Source of the DNA: Frankiales bacterium
GTDB lineage: Bacteria; Actinomycetota; Actinomycetes; Mycobacteriales; Jatrophihabitantaceae
Assembly (NCBI GenBank): GCA_025966315.1
Contig: JAOPUZ010000064.1
Location: 1-64,000, forward strand
Reading direction: 5' to 3'
DNA length: 64,000 nucleotides
In this document: positions 1-7,611 of the stretch, one piece after another
Numbering within the stretch: the stretch's first letter is position 1
How the letters are laid out: every line of letters starts with the position of its first letter
Made by a program: the position numbers and the translations under genes
The notes under the pieces: generated by a model
Told to the model about the DNA's origin: nothing
Databases searched by the model: none
What the model saw: the letters and a program-made list of their open reading frames with translations, nothing else

Positions 1-84
1 CTGCGCCGTCCGGGGCCGTTACAGCACGCGAACAGCACGCGACCGTCGGCAGGTCCTCCGTGAATCCCTACCGAAGCGCTGCAC

Positions 85-101
85 GCCCCGGATTACGGGG
101 C
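85..101 (-). terminator. Possible terminator hairpin after tRNA-Gly
   Basis: A perfect 6-bp stem (GCCCCG/CGGGGC) with a 5-nt loop lies just 3' of the tRNA-Gly gene on the minus strand. No clear U-tract follows, so it may be a processing or pausing hairpin. The rest of positions 1-109 shows no gene. Confidence 0.4.
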
Positions 102-109
102 CTTCGTCC

Positions 110-183
110 TGGAGCGGGTGACGAGAATCGAACTCGCACTGTCAGCTTGGGAAGCTGATGTTCTACCATTGAACTACACCCGC
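110..183 (-). tRNA. tRNA-Gly (anticodon CCC)
   Basis: On the minus strand the sequence folds as a cloverleaf. The acceptor arm GCGGGTG pairs with CACCCGC, the D-loop contains AATGGTAG, the anticodon arm TCAGC-TTCCCAA-GCTGA carries CCC at positions 34-36, and the T-arm contains GTTCGATTC. The CCA end is encoded in the DNA (TGG at 110-112 on the plus strand). The length is 74 nt with CCA, normal for tRNA-Gly. It reads GGG codons. A tRNA-Gly gene near dcd is familiar in mycobacteria; here dcd lies about 6 kb away. Confidence 0.95.
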
Positions 184-326
184 GAACCCGCCAAACGATA
201 CCCGAGCCGGCTGCTTCGCGCGGCTACGGGGTTCCGCCGGTACCGTTCCACACGGACGGAGCTGCTGCATCGACCGCCTCGACGGCAACGCCCGCCGGCG
301 GCACCAATCGGCCCAGCTCGACGGAC

Positions 327-989
327 CTATTCGTCGCCGTCGCCGGTCCAACAGCCCAATACATCGGATGCGATTTCGTAGGCCAAGTCAGTACGCTTCT
401 GCATTTCCGCTCCGAATACCGTCGGCAATTTTGTGGCATCGACGATCAGCGTTTCATTGTCCTTGATTGTCACGGCGATTCCGGTCGGAGTTCCGTACGC
501 GCGCTCGCCCAGTCCAATCAGGGCTTCCGCACCCGGAAGTTTCGCCCGTTGGTCGTCGAAGAATTGCCCGGCAATTGCATTAGTTGCTGAATGCTTCACC
601 GACAACGCCAGCGGCCCCACAGGAAGTTGGTAAGTACAGGTGTACAGCTCATCGGCAAACGTGGACGTTGTCTTGGCCGGACTCGTCAGTTTGAGCACCT
701 GCTGGATCTGCCCGCCGATGTCATCCCCGCACACCATCAGCGCCGTCTTCGTCGGCTGCGAGGCCGCCGACGCAGGCGCGGACGCCGACGCCGAGGCCGA
801 GGCCGAGGCCGAGGAAGCAGACGACGACCCGCTCGACATGGACATTCCTGAAGTGGCGTCGACCGGCGCCGCCGAACCAGCCGCCGGCGCCACGATCGTC
901 GATTGTGGCGTTGCCGCCTGGGTCGATGCGCAGCCAGCCAGGATCAGGCCGGAGGCGACCAAGCCCAGCCCGCGAGTCCGTCGAGTCAT
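327..989 (-). CDS. Secreted lipoprotein of unknown function
   Basis: A 220-aa protein with a lipoprotein signal peptide: a basic N-terminus (MTRRTRG), a short hydrophobic stretch and a lipobox LAGC at about residues 17-20. A low-complexity Ser/Ala linker (about 35-80) precedes a globular domain with two early cysteines (VCGDD, YTCTY) and one near the end (VLGCW). The start has a good RBS (TAGGAGAA, 6 nt upstream). It is the last gene of a minus-strand surface-protein group and follows the sortase gene by 18 bp, so co-transcription is likely. The C-terminal domain resembles DUF3558-type actinobacterial lipoproteins only loosely; function is unknown. Confidence 0.75.
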   Translation of the reverse strand: MTRRTRGLGLVASGLILAGCASTQAATPQSTIVAPAAGSAAPVDATSGMSMSSGSSSASSASASASASASAPASAASQPTKTALMVCGDDIGGQIQQVLKLTSPAKTTSTFADELYTCTYQLPVGPLALSVKHSATNAIAGQFFDDQRAKLPGAEALIGLGERAYGTPTGIAVTIKDNETLIVDATKLPTVFGAEMQKRTDLAYEIASDVLGCWTGDGDE

Positions 990-1007
990 CTCAGATTCTC
1001 CTAGGTC

Positions 1008-1772
1008 CTATGCGGAATGGCTGGAGATCATCGAAGCGTAGGCAACGATGTTGCTTTCATAGTCGTGTGTGCTGAGGTCGAAGCGGCCGCCACACGTGAT
1101 CAATCGCAGTGCCGCATGGTTTGTGTTTCCGTAGACCTCGAAGGTCGGAAAATGATCTTTCGGGTACGACACGACCTTATCGACCCGGAATACCGCCACC
1201 GTATTGTCGGCGCGAGTGACGGTGAGCTGATTTCCCGGACGAAGGGCGCCCAGTCTGAAAAAGACTCCTGGCCCGTATTCGGCCGAGTCGACGTGACCAA
1301 GAATGACGGACGGTCCGAGCTGGCCCGGCGTCGGCGAGTTCTGATACCAACCGGCCTTGGAATCCTTTTCCAACGGCGGAACCTGCACGCTGTGATCGGG
1401 ATTCAGTCCGAGCTGAAGCAGGGTGGAGGTCACCCCGATCTCGGGAATGTCGATGCGGATAGGCGCGGCCGCTTTGAGCACTGGTCCGACGACCTTCGCC
1501 TGCGATGCTGCCGGCAACGACGAAGTCGCCGATGGGCTCGCCGCAGCAGATGACGCCGCTGCGGACGGCGTCGCTGCGGACGGCGTCGCTGCGACGGACG
1601 GGACGCCGGCCGAAGCCGAATAAGAAATTGCCGCAGATGCGGGCGGTTGCGGCGCCTGCCGTTGCGCGCCGATCGCCACGGCCAGGGCGATCACGCCGAC
1701 CAGGACGAGCAGCGCGGCCAATGCAGCCACGGGTTTGTGGATGCGTCGACCGTGCCGCTCGTCCTCGGTCAT
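1008..1772 (-). CDS. Class F sortase
   Basis: A 254-aa membrane-anchored transpeptidase-like protein. It has a short cytoplasmic N-terminus, one TM segment (about 15-36), an Ala/Ser/Pro-rich linker (about 40-95) and a sortase domain (about 103-250). Catalytic elements are visible: His160 in VILGHVDS, Cys227 in LRLITCGG, and Arg230 just after it as the likely third residue. Sortases cleave a C-terminal sorting signal and link proteins to the envelope; class F enzymes are typical of actinobacteria. The RBS GGGAG sits upstream of the ATG. The gene lies between a CHRD-like protein with a C-terminal TM/RRR tail, a possible substrate, and a lipoprotein. The exact substrate motif is not evident. Confidence 0.85.
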   Translation of the reverse strand: MTEDERHGRRIHKPVAALAALLVLVGVIALAVAIGAQRQAPQPPASAAISYSASAGVPSVAATPSAATPSAAASSAAASPSATSSLPAASQAKVVGPVLKAAAPIRIDIPEIGVTSTLLQLGLNPDHSVQVPPLEKDSKAGWYQNSPTPGQLGPSVILGHVDSAEYGPGVFFRLGALRPGNQLTVTRADNTVAVFRVDKVVSYPKDHFPTFEVYGNTNHAALRLITCGGRFDLSTHDYESNIVAYASMISSHSA

Positions 1773-1810
1773 TTTCTGGCTACTCCCGTTTGTCAGCTGG
1801 TCGACACAGG

Positions 1811-2587
1811 TCAGCTGTTGACTGACACGCGACGACGCAATGCAAAGCCACCGGCAACTGCGCCGAGAGCGACGAGGCCGCCACCGACACCCAGCAACGT
1901 CTGGTCTTCGGTGCCCGCAGTGCTACCGCCGCCGGTGCTCGCCGACCCGCCCGGCATGGTGCTCATCTGCGATGCGACGAGGGTGCCGCACAGTGCAGGA
2001 GACGTTGCCGCGAGCGGCAGGGATGGAACGAGGTCGCTCTTTTCGCCCTGCGCGGTCTTGCTCAATGTTGCCGGGTCGAGGCCGTGCACGACGATGACTC
2101 CGGTACCGGCCTTCACCGAGGCCAGGGTCTTCGCGTCCAGTGTGATCGTCCGGCTGTAGTCGTACGACGCGCCTGACGGCGCTACCGTCAACGTGGTGCC
2201 GGCCGCAGGACTGGTGTCGCCCGAGGTCGACAGCGTCGCACCGATCGCGCCGTAGCTGGCGCCACCCTCGGTCGTGCTGATGACGCCATCCTTGTTGGCA
2301 TCCGCGGCGGTCGTCGGGCAGACGCCCTGCGCGCCGATGTGAATGTGCTGCACATGCGGGTACGGCTTGCCACTAAAGGTTGCGGCCAGGCCTTCGAAAT
2401 GCTCGGTAACGGTGGCCTGCGCCCCGTTGAGCTGGATCGTCACGTTGCCTGAACCGGAGGAGCTGTTGAGGGCATTGAGGGTCGCCTGATACGAGGTGGC
2501 GTCGGCAGCGGTTGCAACGCCGGGCATTGCGAGGATGGCTGCGCCGAGAGCAATAGTCGGCACGGCCAACAGCAGGGACTTTTTCAT
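1811..2587 (-). CDS. Secreted CHRD-like protein with C-terminal membrane anchor
   Basis: A 258-aa exported protein. The signal peptide (1-27) ends near ATAADA. The middle (about 30-205) reads like a CHRD-type beta domain: a repeated YQATLNALN opening, a His-rich segment HVQHIHIG followed by a cysteine, and IVVHGLD. A Ser/Gly/Thr linker leads to a C-terminal hydrophobic segment and RRR tail (about 225-258), the layout of a sorting signal. No LPxTG or LAxTG precedes the TM segment; the adjacent residues are GTEDQT. The start has a strong RBS (GGAGGAAAC-ATG). Its position 38 bp upstream of the sortase suggests a functional link (inference). Confidence 0.75.
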   Translation of the reverse strand: MKKSLLLAVPTIALGAAILAMPGVATAADATSYQATLNALNSSSGSGNVTIQLNGAQATVTEHFEGLAATFSGKPYPHVQHIHIGAQGVCPTTAADANKDGVISTTEGGASYGAIGATLSTSGDTSPAAGTTLTVAPSGASYDYSRTITLDAKTLASVKAGTGVIVVHGLDPATLSKTAQGEKSDLVPSLPLAATSPALCGTLVASQMSTMPGGSASTGGGSTAGTEDQTLLGVGGGLVALGAVAGGFALRRRVSVNS

Positions 2588-2727
2588 GTTTCCTCCGAGA
2601 ATGGGCCGGGCTATTAGCTCGGCGTGTGGATGGAACTCACAAGCAATTCGGATCAGTGGTCGGATCGGATTGACGCTGGCTGAAGATTCCGATCAACGAA
2701 GCCGCCGCGGACTGGTGTTGGCGCTGG

Positions 2728-3246
2728 TCATTTGACGACCAGGACGCCGTGCATGTTCGAGTGATAGCTGCAGTGGAACGGGTAACTGCCCGGCTTGGTC
2801 GGGGCCTTGAACGTCACCGTCTTGTCGGCGTCGGCTTTGACATCAAAGGCATTGCCGGTGTCCGCGGTAACAGTGTGGTTCTCGCCGTCCATATTCATTA
2901 CGGTCACCGTTGCACCGGGACTGACTGACGTGGGCGTCGTGTAGCTGAACGAGCTGATATGAATCGTCACGCCCGAGGTTGCCATCCCCGCAATCGGCGA
3001 AGTCAGGCCAGATTGCGACGGGCTCGTCATCGAGGAACCAGTCGACGACATCGAGGACATGTCAATCGACGACATCGCACTCGGCGTCGAGTTTGCCGAA
3101 CCAGTGACCGCGTTGTTCGACGAGCCACACGCGGACAGCAGCGCCACGCTTGCCCCGAGCGTCGCCACACAGAGCGCGCCCGCTCGCCAGAGCCTGACTG
3201 TCGGATTCGCGTCCCTATCTTGATCCCGACTATGCGTTCGCGGCAT
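2728..3246 (-). CDS. Cupredoxin-domain lipoprotein (blue copper type)
   Basis: A 172-aa lipoprotein with lipobox LSAC at about residue 38, a Ser/Met-rich linker and a C-terminal plastocyanin-like domain (about 95-172). The type 1 copper ligands are visible: His in ENHTVTAD, then Cys, His and Met in the segment FHCSYHSNMHG. Such proteins move electrons or bind copper at the outer face of the membrane. The start is set at the ATG preceded by GGGAGG with 4-nt spacing; an ATG 28 codons further upstream has no RBS and would bury the signal peptide. It is first in the minus-strand surface group. Confidence 0.85.
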   Translation of the reverse strand: MPRTHSRDQDRDANPTVRLWRAGALCVATLGASVALLSACGSSNNAVTGSANSTPSAMSSIDMSSMSSTGSSMTSPSQSGLTSPIAGMATSGVTIHISSFSYTTPTSVSPGATVTVMNMDGENHTVTADTGNAFDVKADADKTVTFKAPTKPGSYPFHCSYHSNMHGVLVVK

Positions 3247-3390
3247 GAGGCCTCCCAGATGATGGCGCGGCGTCAACAAGCGCCGATGCGTTACTGGTAC
3301 TTCGGCGCGAGGCCACTTCTGGTTTGCCAAGCTCGATTCACGAACGCCCGGCTACGCATCGGGCGCACAGCCTACGTCACACGCCGGCGG

Positions 3391-4356
3391 CTACGTCCCG
3401 CGGCGCTTGGCGGCAACGCAGAAACACGGTCCGTTGCCCTTGTGATTCTGTTCCTCGAAGGCGATATCAACCACATCGAATCCGAAATGGTCAAGAGCCC
3501 CGAGAATGTCGGACCGCGTCATCCAGGCGCTGCTCGCAGCGGATCCACCGCAGAACCCTTTGTAGTCAAGGGATTGCTGGTATTCCTGGCGGTACAGCGT
3601 GTGGGCGTAGCCGTCGTATTCCATCGCCGTGGCCTTGGGAAACTTCACCGAAAGGTCCTCGCGAGAACGGATGTAGTCCTCGTCGTAGTACATCGTCCAG
3701 AGCAGCAGCCGATCACTGGCCCGGGTCATCAGATCAAGCGCTGCCACCGGATTCAGGAAGTGGTAAAGGACGCCACTGGCCAGGCAGAAATCGAATTTCG
3801 CCGCGCCCCGCGCCAATTCGCTTTCGAGATAACGCAGGGCGTCCCCACACAGGAATCGCGCGCTCGGAATTCCCAGCAGTTCCTTGCTCACCAGGCATTT
3901 CAAGAATGCGCGAGTGTTCGCCTCGATGGCCACTACCTCCGCCGCGCCCATCCGGTCGAGCAAATAGGTGTGTCCACCCTCTAATGGCCCAAGCTCCACC
4001 ACGCGTTGCCCGCGCACACCGCCGAGGACCTCAACCCCCCACGGCACATGCTCGATCGCGAACAGCGGCGCGTCGCCGGCCCGCACACCGCTGAGCGGGG
4101 GCGGGAATTCTGATGCCCACTCGCCGGCGAAGATGTCGATGGCCGTCTGTGCACTCGGAGTAGCTGCACAATAAGAATCGAGAATATCGAGTTCCGGACC
4201 GGCCAACTGCTCCTCAAGCTGAGCAAGTTGTTGTTCGACCGGGGCCATCAGCTCCTGCAACTGTTGCTGCTGACTCGCCGTGAACCCGTCGACATGGCTA
4301 TGGATTACACCGGCTTCTCGCAGCGTGTGTCCGAGCCGTGATCGCAACTTTCCCAT
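3391..4356 (-). CDS. Class I SAM-dependent methyltransferase
   Basis: A 321-aa protein. Residues 1-70 are helical and Gln-rich (SQQQQLQELM, then EQQLAQLEEQL), possibly a coiled coil. The catalytic domain follows with SAM motif I (VVELGPLEGGH), an acidic motif II (VVAIEAN) and motif IV (FDFCLASGVLYHF). The start chosen, MGKLRSRLG, lies 2 bp after the stop of the upstream SGNH hydrolase gene, so the two are translationally coupled. A longer reading frame upstream only shadows that gene. The substrate is unknown; the N-terminal helices and the SGNH partner suggest a glycan or lipid target (inference). Confidence 0.85.
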   Translation of the reverse strand: MGKLRSRLGHTLREAGVIHSHVDGFTASQQQQLQELMAPVEQQLAQLEEQLAGPELDILDSYCAATPSAQTAIDIFAGEWASEFPPPLSGVRAGDAPLFAIEHVPWGVEVLGGVRGQRVVELGPLEGGHTYLLDRMGAAEVVAIEANTRAFLKCLVSKELLGIPSARFLCGDALRYLESELARGAAKFDFCLASGVLYHFLNPVAALDLMTRASDRLLLWTMYYDEDYIRSREDLSVKFPKATAMEYDGYAHTLYRQEYQQSLDYKGFCGGSAASSAWMTRSDILGALDHFGFDVVDIAFEEQNHKGNGPCFCVAAKRRGT

Positions 4357-4358
4357 CT

Positions 4359-5279
4359 TCACACTCCATCGTGACGGGTATCGACAGGCGCGGCGCCCGG
4401 GGCCGTCGGCGCCGTGGTCACCGTACCGGCCGTCAAGTGCCGGCCGATGAGCTCGGCGACCGCGGTCATGCCGGCCAGGTTCGGGTGGTAGACGATTGGC
4501 CTCCGGATCAACGGGATACCGAGCGCGAAGCCCGTGACCCAAGGCTCCGCAGCTCCAATTCCATGTCCGACGCTGGCCGCCGAAGCACTCACCAACTGTG
4601 CCCCGCTCTGCTCGGCGGCCGATGCGAAGGCCGCCGACAGGCCGGCAGCCATGGCCTCGACCTGGACCCGTTCCTCGTCCGACATCGGAAACCGGCGTCC
4701 TTCGTGGGTATCCGGACCCACCAGGGTCAGGTAGTCCACCAGCAGGACCAGCGCCTGCGGGGCAATTTCGCGCACCCGCCGTACGACCTCGACTTGGGAC
4801 GCGACCACCGCGGCATACCGCTCCGCCGTCGGCACCAGAGCGTCGGACGCCAGCGGGTCTGACGCCAGCGCCGTGGACGCCGAGCCGAGCAAGCGCAGCA
4901 CCGCACCTCTAAGCGGGCCAGGGAGGAAGCTCGCCATCCGATTGCGGCGGCTGGCCATCGTCAACGAACCGATGTAGCCGAGATCGTTGCCGCCGGCCGT
5001 GATCGTCACCAATGCGGCGTCTGGCACCACCGCGGTCAGCTGCGGCGGCTTCAGCCCGGTCGAGGTCTCCTGTGGTGTGTCCAGGATGTTGGCCGTCGTC
5101 GCTCCGCCACAACTGGCGTCCACCAGCCGAAGGCTGAACGCACGCGCGAGCTGATGTGGATAGTTCTGACCCGAGCGCCCCGCTCCGCGATCCAGCACCG
5201 GGGCAATACCGGGGCCGGCCGCGAACGAGCTGCCCAATGCGACGTACGTACTGCCCGAATCCGGAATTCGCGATGTCAC
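4359..5279 (-). CDS. SGNH/GDSL-family hydrolase
   Basis: A 306-aa esterase/acetylhydrolase-like protein. Block I is YVALGSSFAAGPG near the N-terminus (Ser nucleophile), block II lies around SCGGATT, block III is TITAGGNDLGY (Asn), and a C-terminal VYHPN supplies the His region. There is no signal peptide. The GTG start at 5279 is preceded by GGGAGGG with about 8-nt spacing, and upstream codons look non-coding. The downstream methyltransferase starts 2 bp later. The 5' leader contains the hairpin at 5371-5401, about 90 nt before the start, related to the sRNA terminators nearby. Confidence 0.85.
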   Translation of the reverse strand: MTSRIPDSGSTYVALGSSFAAGPGIAPVLDRGAGRSGQNYPHQLARAFSLRLVDASCGGATTANILDTPQETSTGLKPPQLTAVVPDAALVTITAGGNDLGYIGSLTMASRRNRMASFLPGPLRGAVLRLLGSASTALASDPLASDALVPTAERYAAVVASQVEVVRRVREIAPQALVLLVDYLTLVGPDTHEGRRFPMSDEERVQVEAMAAGLSAAFASAAEQSGAQLVSASAASVGHGIGAAEPWVTGFALGIPLIRRPIVYHPNLAGMTAVAELIGRHLTAGTVTTAPTAPGAAPVDTRHDGV

Positions 5280-5370
5280 ACCTACACCCTCCCATCTCGG
5301 CCTACCGCGGAGGACCACACGGCTCGATTTGCCGCGAGTACGGGTGTTGCTCGACCCCGCGAGCGCCGAA

Positions 5371-5401
5371 GAGCCCCGCCAGCTCATACCCGGCGGGGCT
5401 C
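5371..5401. repeat. Hairpin repeat, copy C, conserved loop CTCATAC
   Basis: An inverted repeat with a 10-bp GC-rich stem (GAGCCCCGCC/GGCGGGGCTC) around the 7-nt loop CTCATAC. The same loop and core stem occur in the terminators of the two sRNA genes at 5779-5813 and 6111-6145. This copy lies in the leader of the SGNH hydrolase gene and has no T-tract on either strand. The inner pairs differ from the other copies: a G-T wobble if transcribed on the minus strand, an A-C mismatch on the plus strand. It may be an attenuator or a degenerate sRNA end. Confidence 0.7.
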
Positions 5402-5592
5402 CGATCGAGTCTCCCGGACGCCTGTGTGAATCCCGATGAACGACACGCGAACAGTCACCGTCATTGGCCCGGGAACACTGAAGGTCGAGTCGACAGAAAG
5501 AGTCACTCGACATCGTTTGCGTCCCACGAGTCACAGCCGTGACACGACACGCCGAGCGGCAGAATTCCCTCTCATCAGTTTCACCAAACCCC

Positions 5593-5621
5593 TTGCGCAC
5601 AAGGGGAATCGCCAGTACAAA
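5593..5621 (+). promoter_or_regulatory. Promoter of sRNA A
   Basis: The -35 box is TTGCGC (5593-5598), with 17-bp spacing to the -10 box TACAAA (5616-5621). The conserved RNA 5' end CTACGCAC starts 6 nt later. An inverted repeat, CCCCTT/AAGGGG (5589-5606), overlaps the -35 box and could be an operator. The same -35 sequence and spacing recur before sRNA B. Confidence 0.7.
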
Positions 5622-5626
5622 TCTTG

Positions 5627-5820
5627 CTACGCACTCGGCAGCGTTCGCGCCGGCGAGAGCGGGACCGGTGCAGATCGAGCAGTCGGACCCCAGGCAACTG
5701 GTGGTGCGGGCCAGTGACAGGGCCCGAGATTGCTACGAGGCACCGCGAGGTCCGGACGGGTCACCGCCGAGCCGCACCGGAGGCCCCGCCAACTCATACT
5801 TGGCGGGGCCTCCACCTTTT
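5627..5820 (+). ncRNA. Putative small RNA A (twin of sRNA B)
   Basis: A predicted transcript of about 190 nt in a region without protein genes. It shares with unit B a 5' end CTACGCAC-Y-CGGCA, a GAGCGGGA-Y-CGG block, a hairpin capped by a GCAA tetraloop (5690-5701), a CAGTGACA box whose GTGAC (5714-5718) can pair with GTCAC (5760-5764), and a GAGGTCCG-like block. The terminator is a perfect 14-bp hairpin (5779-5813) with loop CTCATAC followed by CCTTTT. Overall identity with B is low outside these blocks, which points to conservation of structure. No Rfam family was recognised by eye. Confidence 0.65.
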
Positions 5821-5936
5821 GCGCCAGCTTTCCCCGGCCGGTCGAGCGCCCGCCGCCGCCGATAGCAATCGAGAAAGTCCCTGTAATTATTGATGTTTCT
5901 TGATTGCTACATTGTTGAATATCTTGTTACCACGTA

Positions 5937-5965
5937 TTGCGCATAGTCGTCCGAGCCGGTAGACA
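5937..5965 (+). promoter_or_regulatory. Promoter of sRNA B
   Basis: The -35 box TTGCGC (5937-5942), 17-bp spacing and -10 box TAGACA (5960-5965) are followed after 5 nt by CTACGCAC. The geometry is identical to the sRNA A promoter. The surrounding 5880-5960 stretch is distinctly AT-richer than the rest of the window. Confidence 0.7.
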
Positions 5966-5970
5966 TTGAA

Positions 5971-6150
5971 CTACGCACCCGGCAACGGGAGCGGGATCGG
6001 GCGAAAACGAGGGTCCAAATCCGGCCGGGCAACCGGCCGGGTTCGTCAGTGACATGGCGGCAGGACCGCAGGTCCGTCCGTGAGATCTGGCGTGTCACCA
6101 CCGGATCAATGAAGGCCCCGCCAACTCATACTTGGCGGGGCCTTCTCCTT
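5971..6150 (+). ncRNA. Putative small RNA B (twin of sRNA A)
   Basis: A predicted transcript of about 175-180 nt, 344 bp downstream of sRNA A and directly upstream of dcd. It carries the same landmarks as A. The GCAA-capped hairpin is extended to a perfect CCGGCCGG stem (6021-6040), and the long-range pairing is GTGACA (6049-6054) with TGTCAC (6093-6098). The terminator (6111-6145) has a perfect 14-bp stem with outer pairs GAA/TTC instead of GGA/TCC in A, a compensatory change, and the identical loop CTCATAC; TCTCCTT follows. Either it ends before dcd (start 6261), or read-through makes it a dcd leader. Confidence 0.65.
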
Positions 6151-6260
6151 CATTGTCGACCGCCGCGGCCCGCAGTCTCACCCCGACCGCCGAACCGCCG
6201 GTTTCGGCTCACGGCGACCTACCGGCCACGGCGCCGACCCATGTTCGGTACGGTGCGCCC

Positions 6261-6839
6261 ATGCTGTTGAGCGATCGCGACATCCGCGCCGAGGTCGAGG
6301 CCAACCGGCTCACCCTCGAACCGTGGGAACCAGATCTGGTCCAGCCGTCGTCGATCGACGTGCGACTCGATCGCTATTTCCGAGTTTTCAACAATTCGCA
6401 GTACACCCACATCGACCCGGCCGTGCAGCAGGACGATCTCACCTCGCTGGTGGAGCCGGACGGGGACGGACCATTCGTGCTGCATCCGGGTGAGTTCGTC
6501 CTCGGCTCCACGCTGGAGATCGTCTCCCTGCCCGATGATCTGGCCGGTCGGCTGGAGGGCAAGTCATCCCTCGGCCGGCTGGGGCTGCTCACGCACTCCA
6601 CGGCCGGCTTCATCGATCCGGGCTTCTCGGGTCACATCACGCTTGAACTGTCCAACGTCGCCAACCTGCCGATCACGCTGTGGCCGGGGATGAAGATCGG
6701 CCAGCTGTGCCTGTTCCGGCTGTCCTCAGCAGCCGAGCATCCTTATGGCAGTGCCGTGTATGGCTCCCGCTATCAAGGACAGCGCGGACCGACCCCGAGC
6801 CGCTCGTACCTGAATTTCAAACGCTGGGAAACCCGCTAG
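6261..6839 (+). CDS. dcd: dCTP deaminase, probably bifunctional (dUMP-forming)
   Basis: A 192-aa enzyme of pyrimidine deoxynucleotide metabolism. The fold is recognisable from [12 protein letters not shown], the [10 protein letters not shown] segment, the nucleotide-binding [13 protein letters not shown] and the catalytic region [16 protein letters not shown], which holds the catalytic Glu. Length and sequence match the actinobacterial Dcd type that in mycobacteria makes dUMP directly from dCTP (deaminase plus dUTPase); that activity here is inferred. The start is the ATG at 6261; in-frame codons upstream run into the sRNA B region and lack family sequence. The next gene is convergent. Confidence 0.93.
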   Translation: MLLSDRDIRAEVEANRLTLEPWEPDLVQPSSIDVRLDRYFRVFNNSQYTHIDPAVQQDDLTSLVEPDGDGPFVLHPGEFVLGSTLEIVSLPDDLAGRLEGKSSLGRLGLLTHSTAGFIDPGFSGHITLELSNVANLPITLWPGMKIGQLCLFRLSSAAEHPYGSAVYGSRYQGQRGPTPSRSYLNFKRWETR

Positions 6840-6855
6840 CGCATATCAGCGCGAA

Positions 6856-7593
6856 TCACTCGGCGTCGGTACGCGAGCCGACCGTGAGGTGCTGCCGCCA
6901 GCGGTCAGCCACGGTCACCTCACCGACCAAGGACACTTCGTCGTCGGGCACCCGGTTCCACGCCCAGCGGTAGAGCAGCGAGGCGTCGGCGAAGACGGTC
7001 AGGTCACTGCCGTCGCGGGCCACCGGCTCGGTGGACACCGATCCCGGCGCCACCGAGATCGTCCACGCGCGGTTGGAATCAAGCGGGGTGAACGTGACTC
7101 GGAACGGCCGATCGACGCGCGAGGTGTTGAACCGAGCCGGCGCGATGGCCACCAGCAGCTCATCGAGGCCGTCCGCGGCGAACTCCGGATCGAAGTCGTT
7201 GACGCCCAGACCCGCAGCCAGCTCGGCGTCCACGCGGTGCATGGCGGTCTCGTGGGCCATCCGGCGCGGCCAGAATTCCGCCCCGGACGCCCCGGGTACG
7301 TAGGTCCAGATCTGGTCGGTGCGGGGACGAACGGCCAAGCCGGTGGCCAGCGACTTCAGCCCGGCCGCGTACACCGAGAACAGTTCGGCGTCATCGGGTT
7401 GAGCGAAGGTGAAATCGTCCGGCGCGCCGCCACCGTAGATGTGCAGCGCCCAGTGATGCACCTTGGTGACGTGGTTGACCAGCCGGCGGACGTCCCAGCG
7501 CGGGCAGGACGGGACGGGTGCGTCCAGCCCAGCCGACACAGCCGAGACCATCAATTGACGGCCGTGCCTGCTCAGCTGCTCGACGAGGTCCAT
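6856..7593 (-). CDS. Maleylpyruvate isomerase-family mycothiol-dependent protein
   Basis: A 245-aa protein with an N-terminal DinB/MDMPI helical domain (about 1-140). The start resembles VEQLSRHGRQL, followed by CPRWDVRRLVNHV, and the metal-ligand segment MAHETAMHRVDAELA near residue 130. The C-terminal part (about 150-240) resembles an SCP2/MDMPI-C domain. Family members are mycothiol S-transferases or isomerases, consistent with an actinobacterium. It is convergent with dcd and 18 bp downstream of ilvE on the same strand, so it may be co-transcribed. The true substrate is unknown. Confidence 0.8.
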   Translation of the reverse strand: MDLVEQLSRHGRQLMVSAVSAGLDAPVPSCPRWDVRRLVNHVTKVHHWALHIYGGGAPDDFTFAQPDDAELFSVYAAGLKSLATGLAVRPRTDQIWTYVPGASGAEFWPRRMAHETAMHRVDAELAAGLGVNDFDPEFAADGLDELLVAIAPARFNTSRVDRPFRVTFTPLDSNRAWTISVAPGSVSTEPVARDGSDLTVFADASLLYRWAWNRVPDDEVSLVGEVTVADRWRQHLTVGSRTDAE

Positions 7594-7611
7594 CCCGTCA
7601 TCTGATCACAA

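Noticed and set aside
5430-5865. Several short frames between the SGNH gene and sRNA B
   Set aside because: They are Arg/Pro-rich, lack RBS and cross the sRNA promoters and terminators; the region is better explained as non-coding RNA.
5371-6145. Three similar hairpins taken as a CRISPR or tandem repeat array
   Set aside because: Spacing is irregular (about 400 and 330 bp), there are no spacer-repeat units and no cas genes; two copies are clearly terminators of sRNA units.
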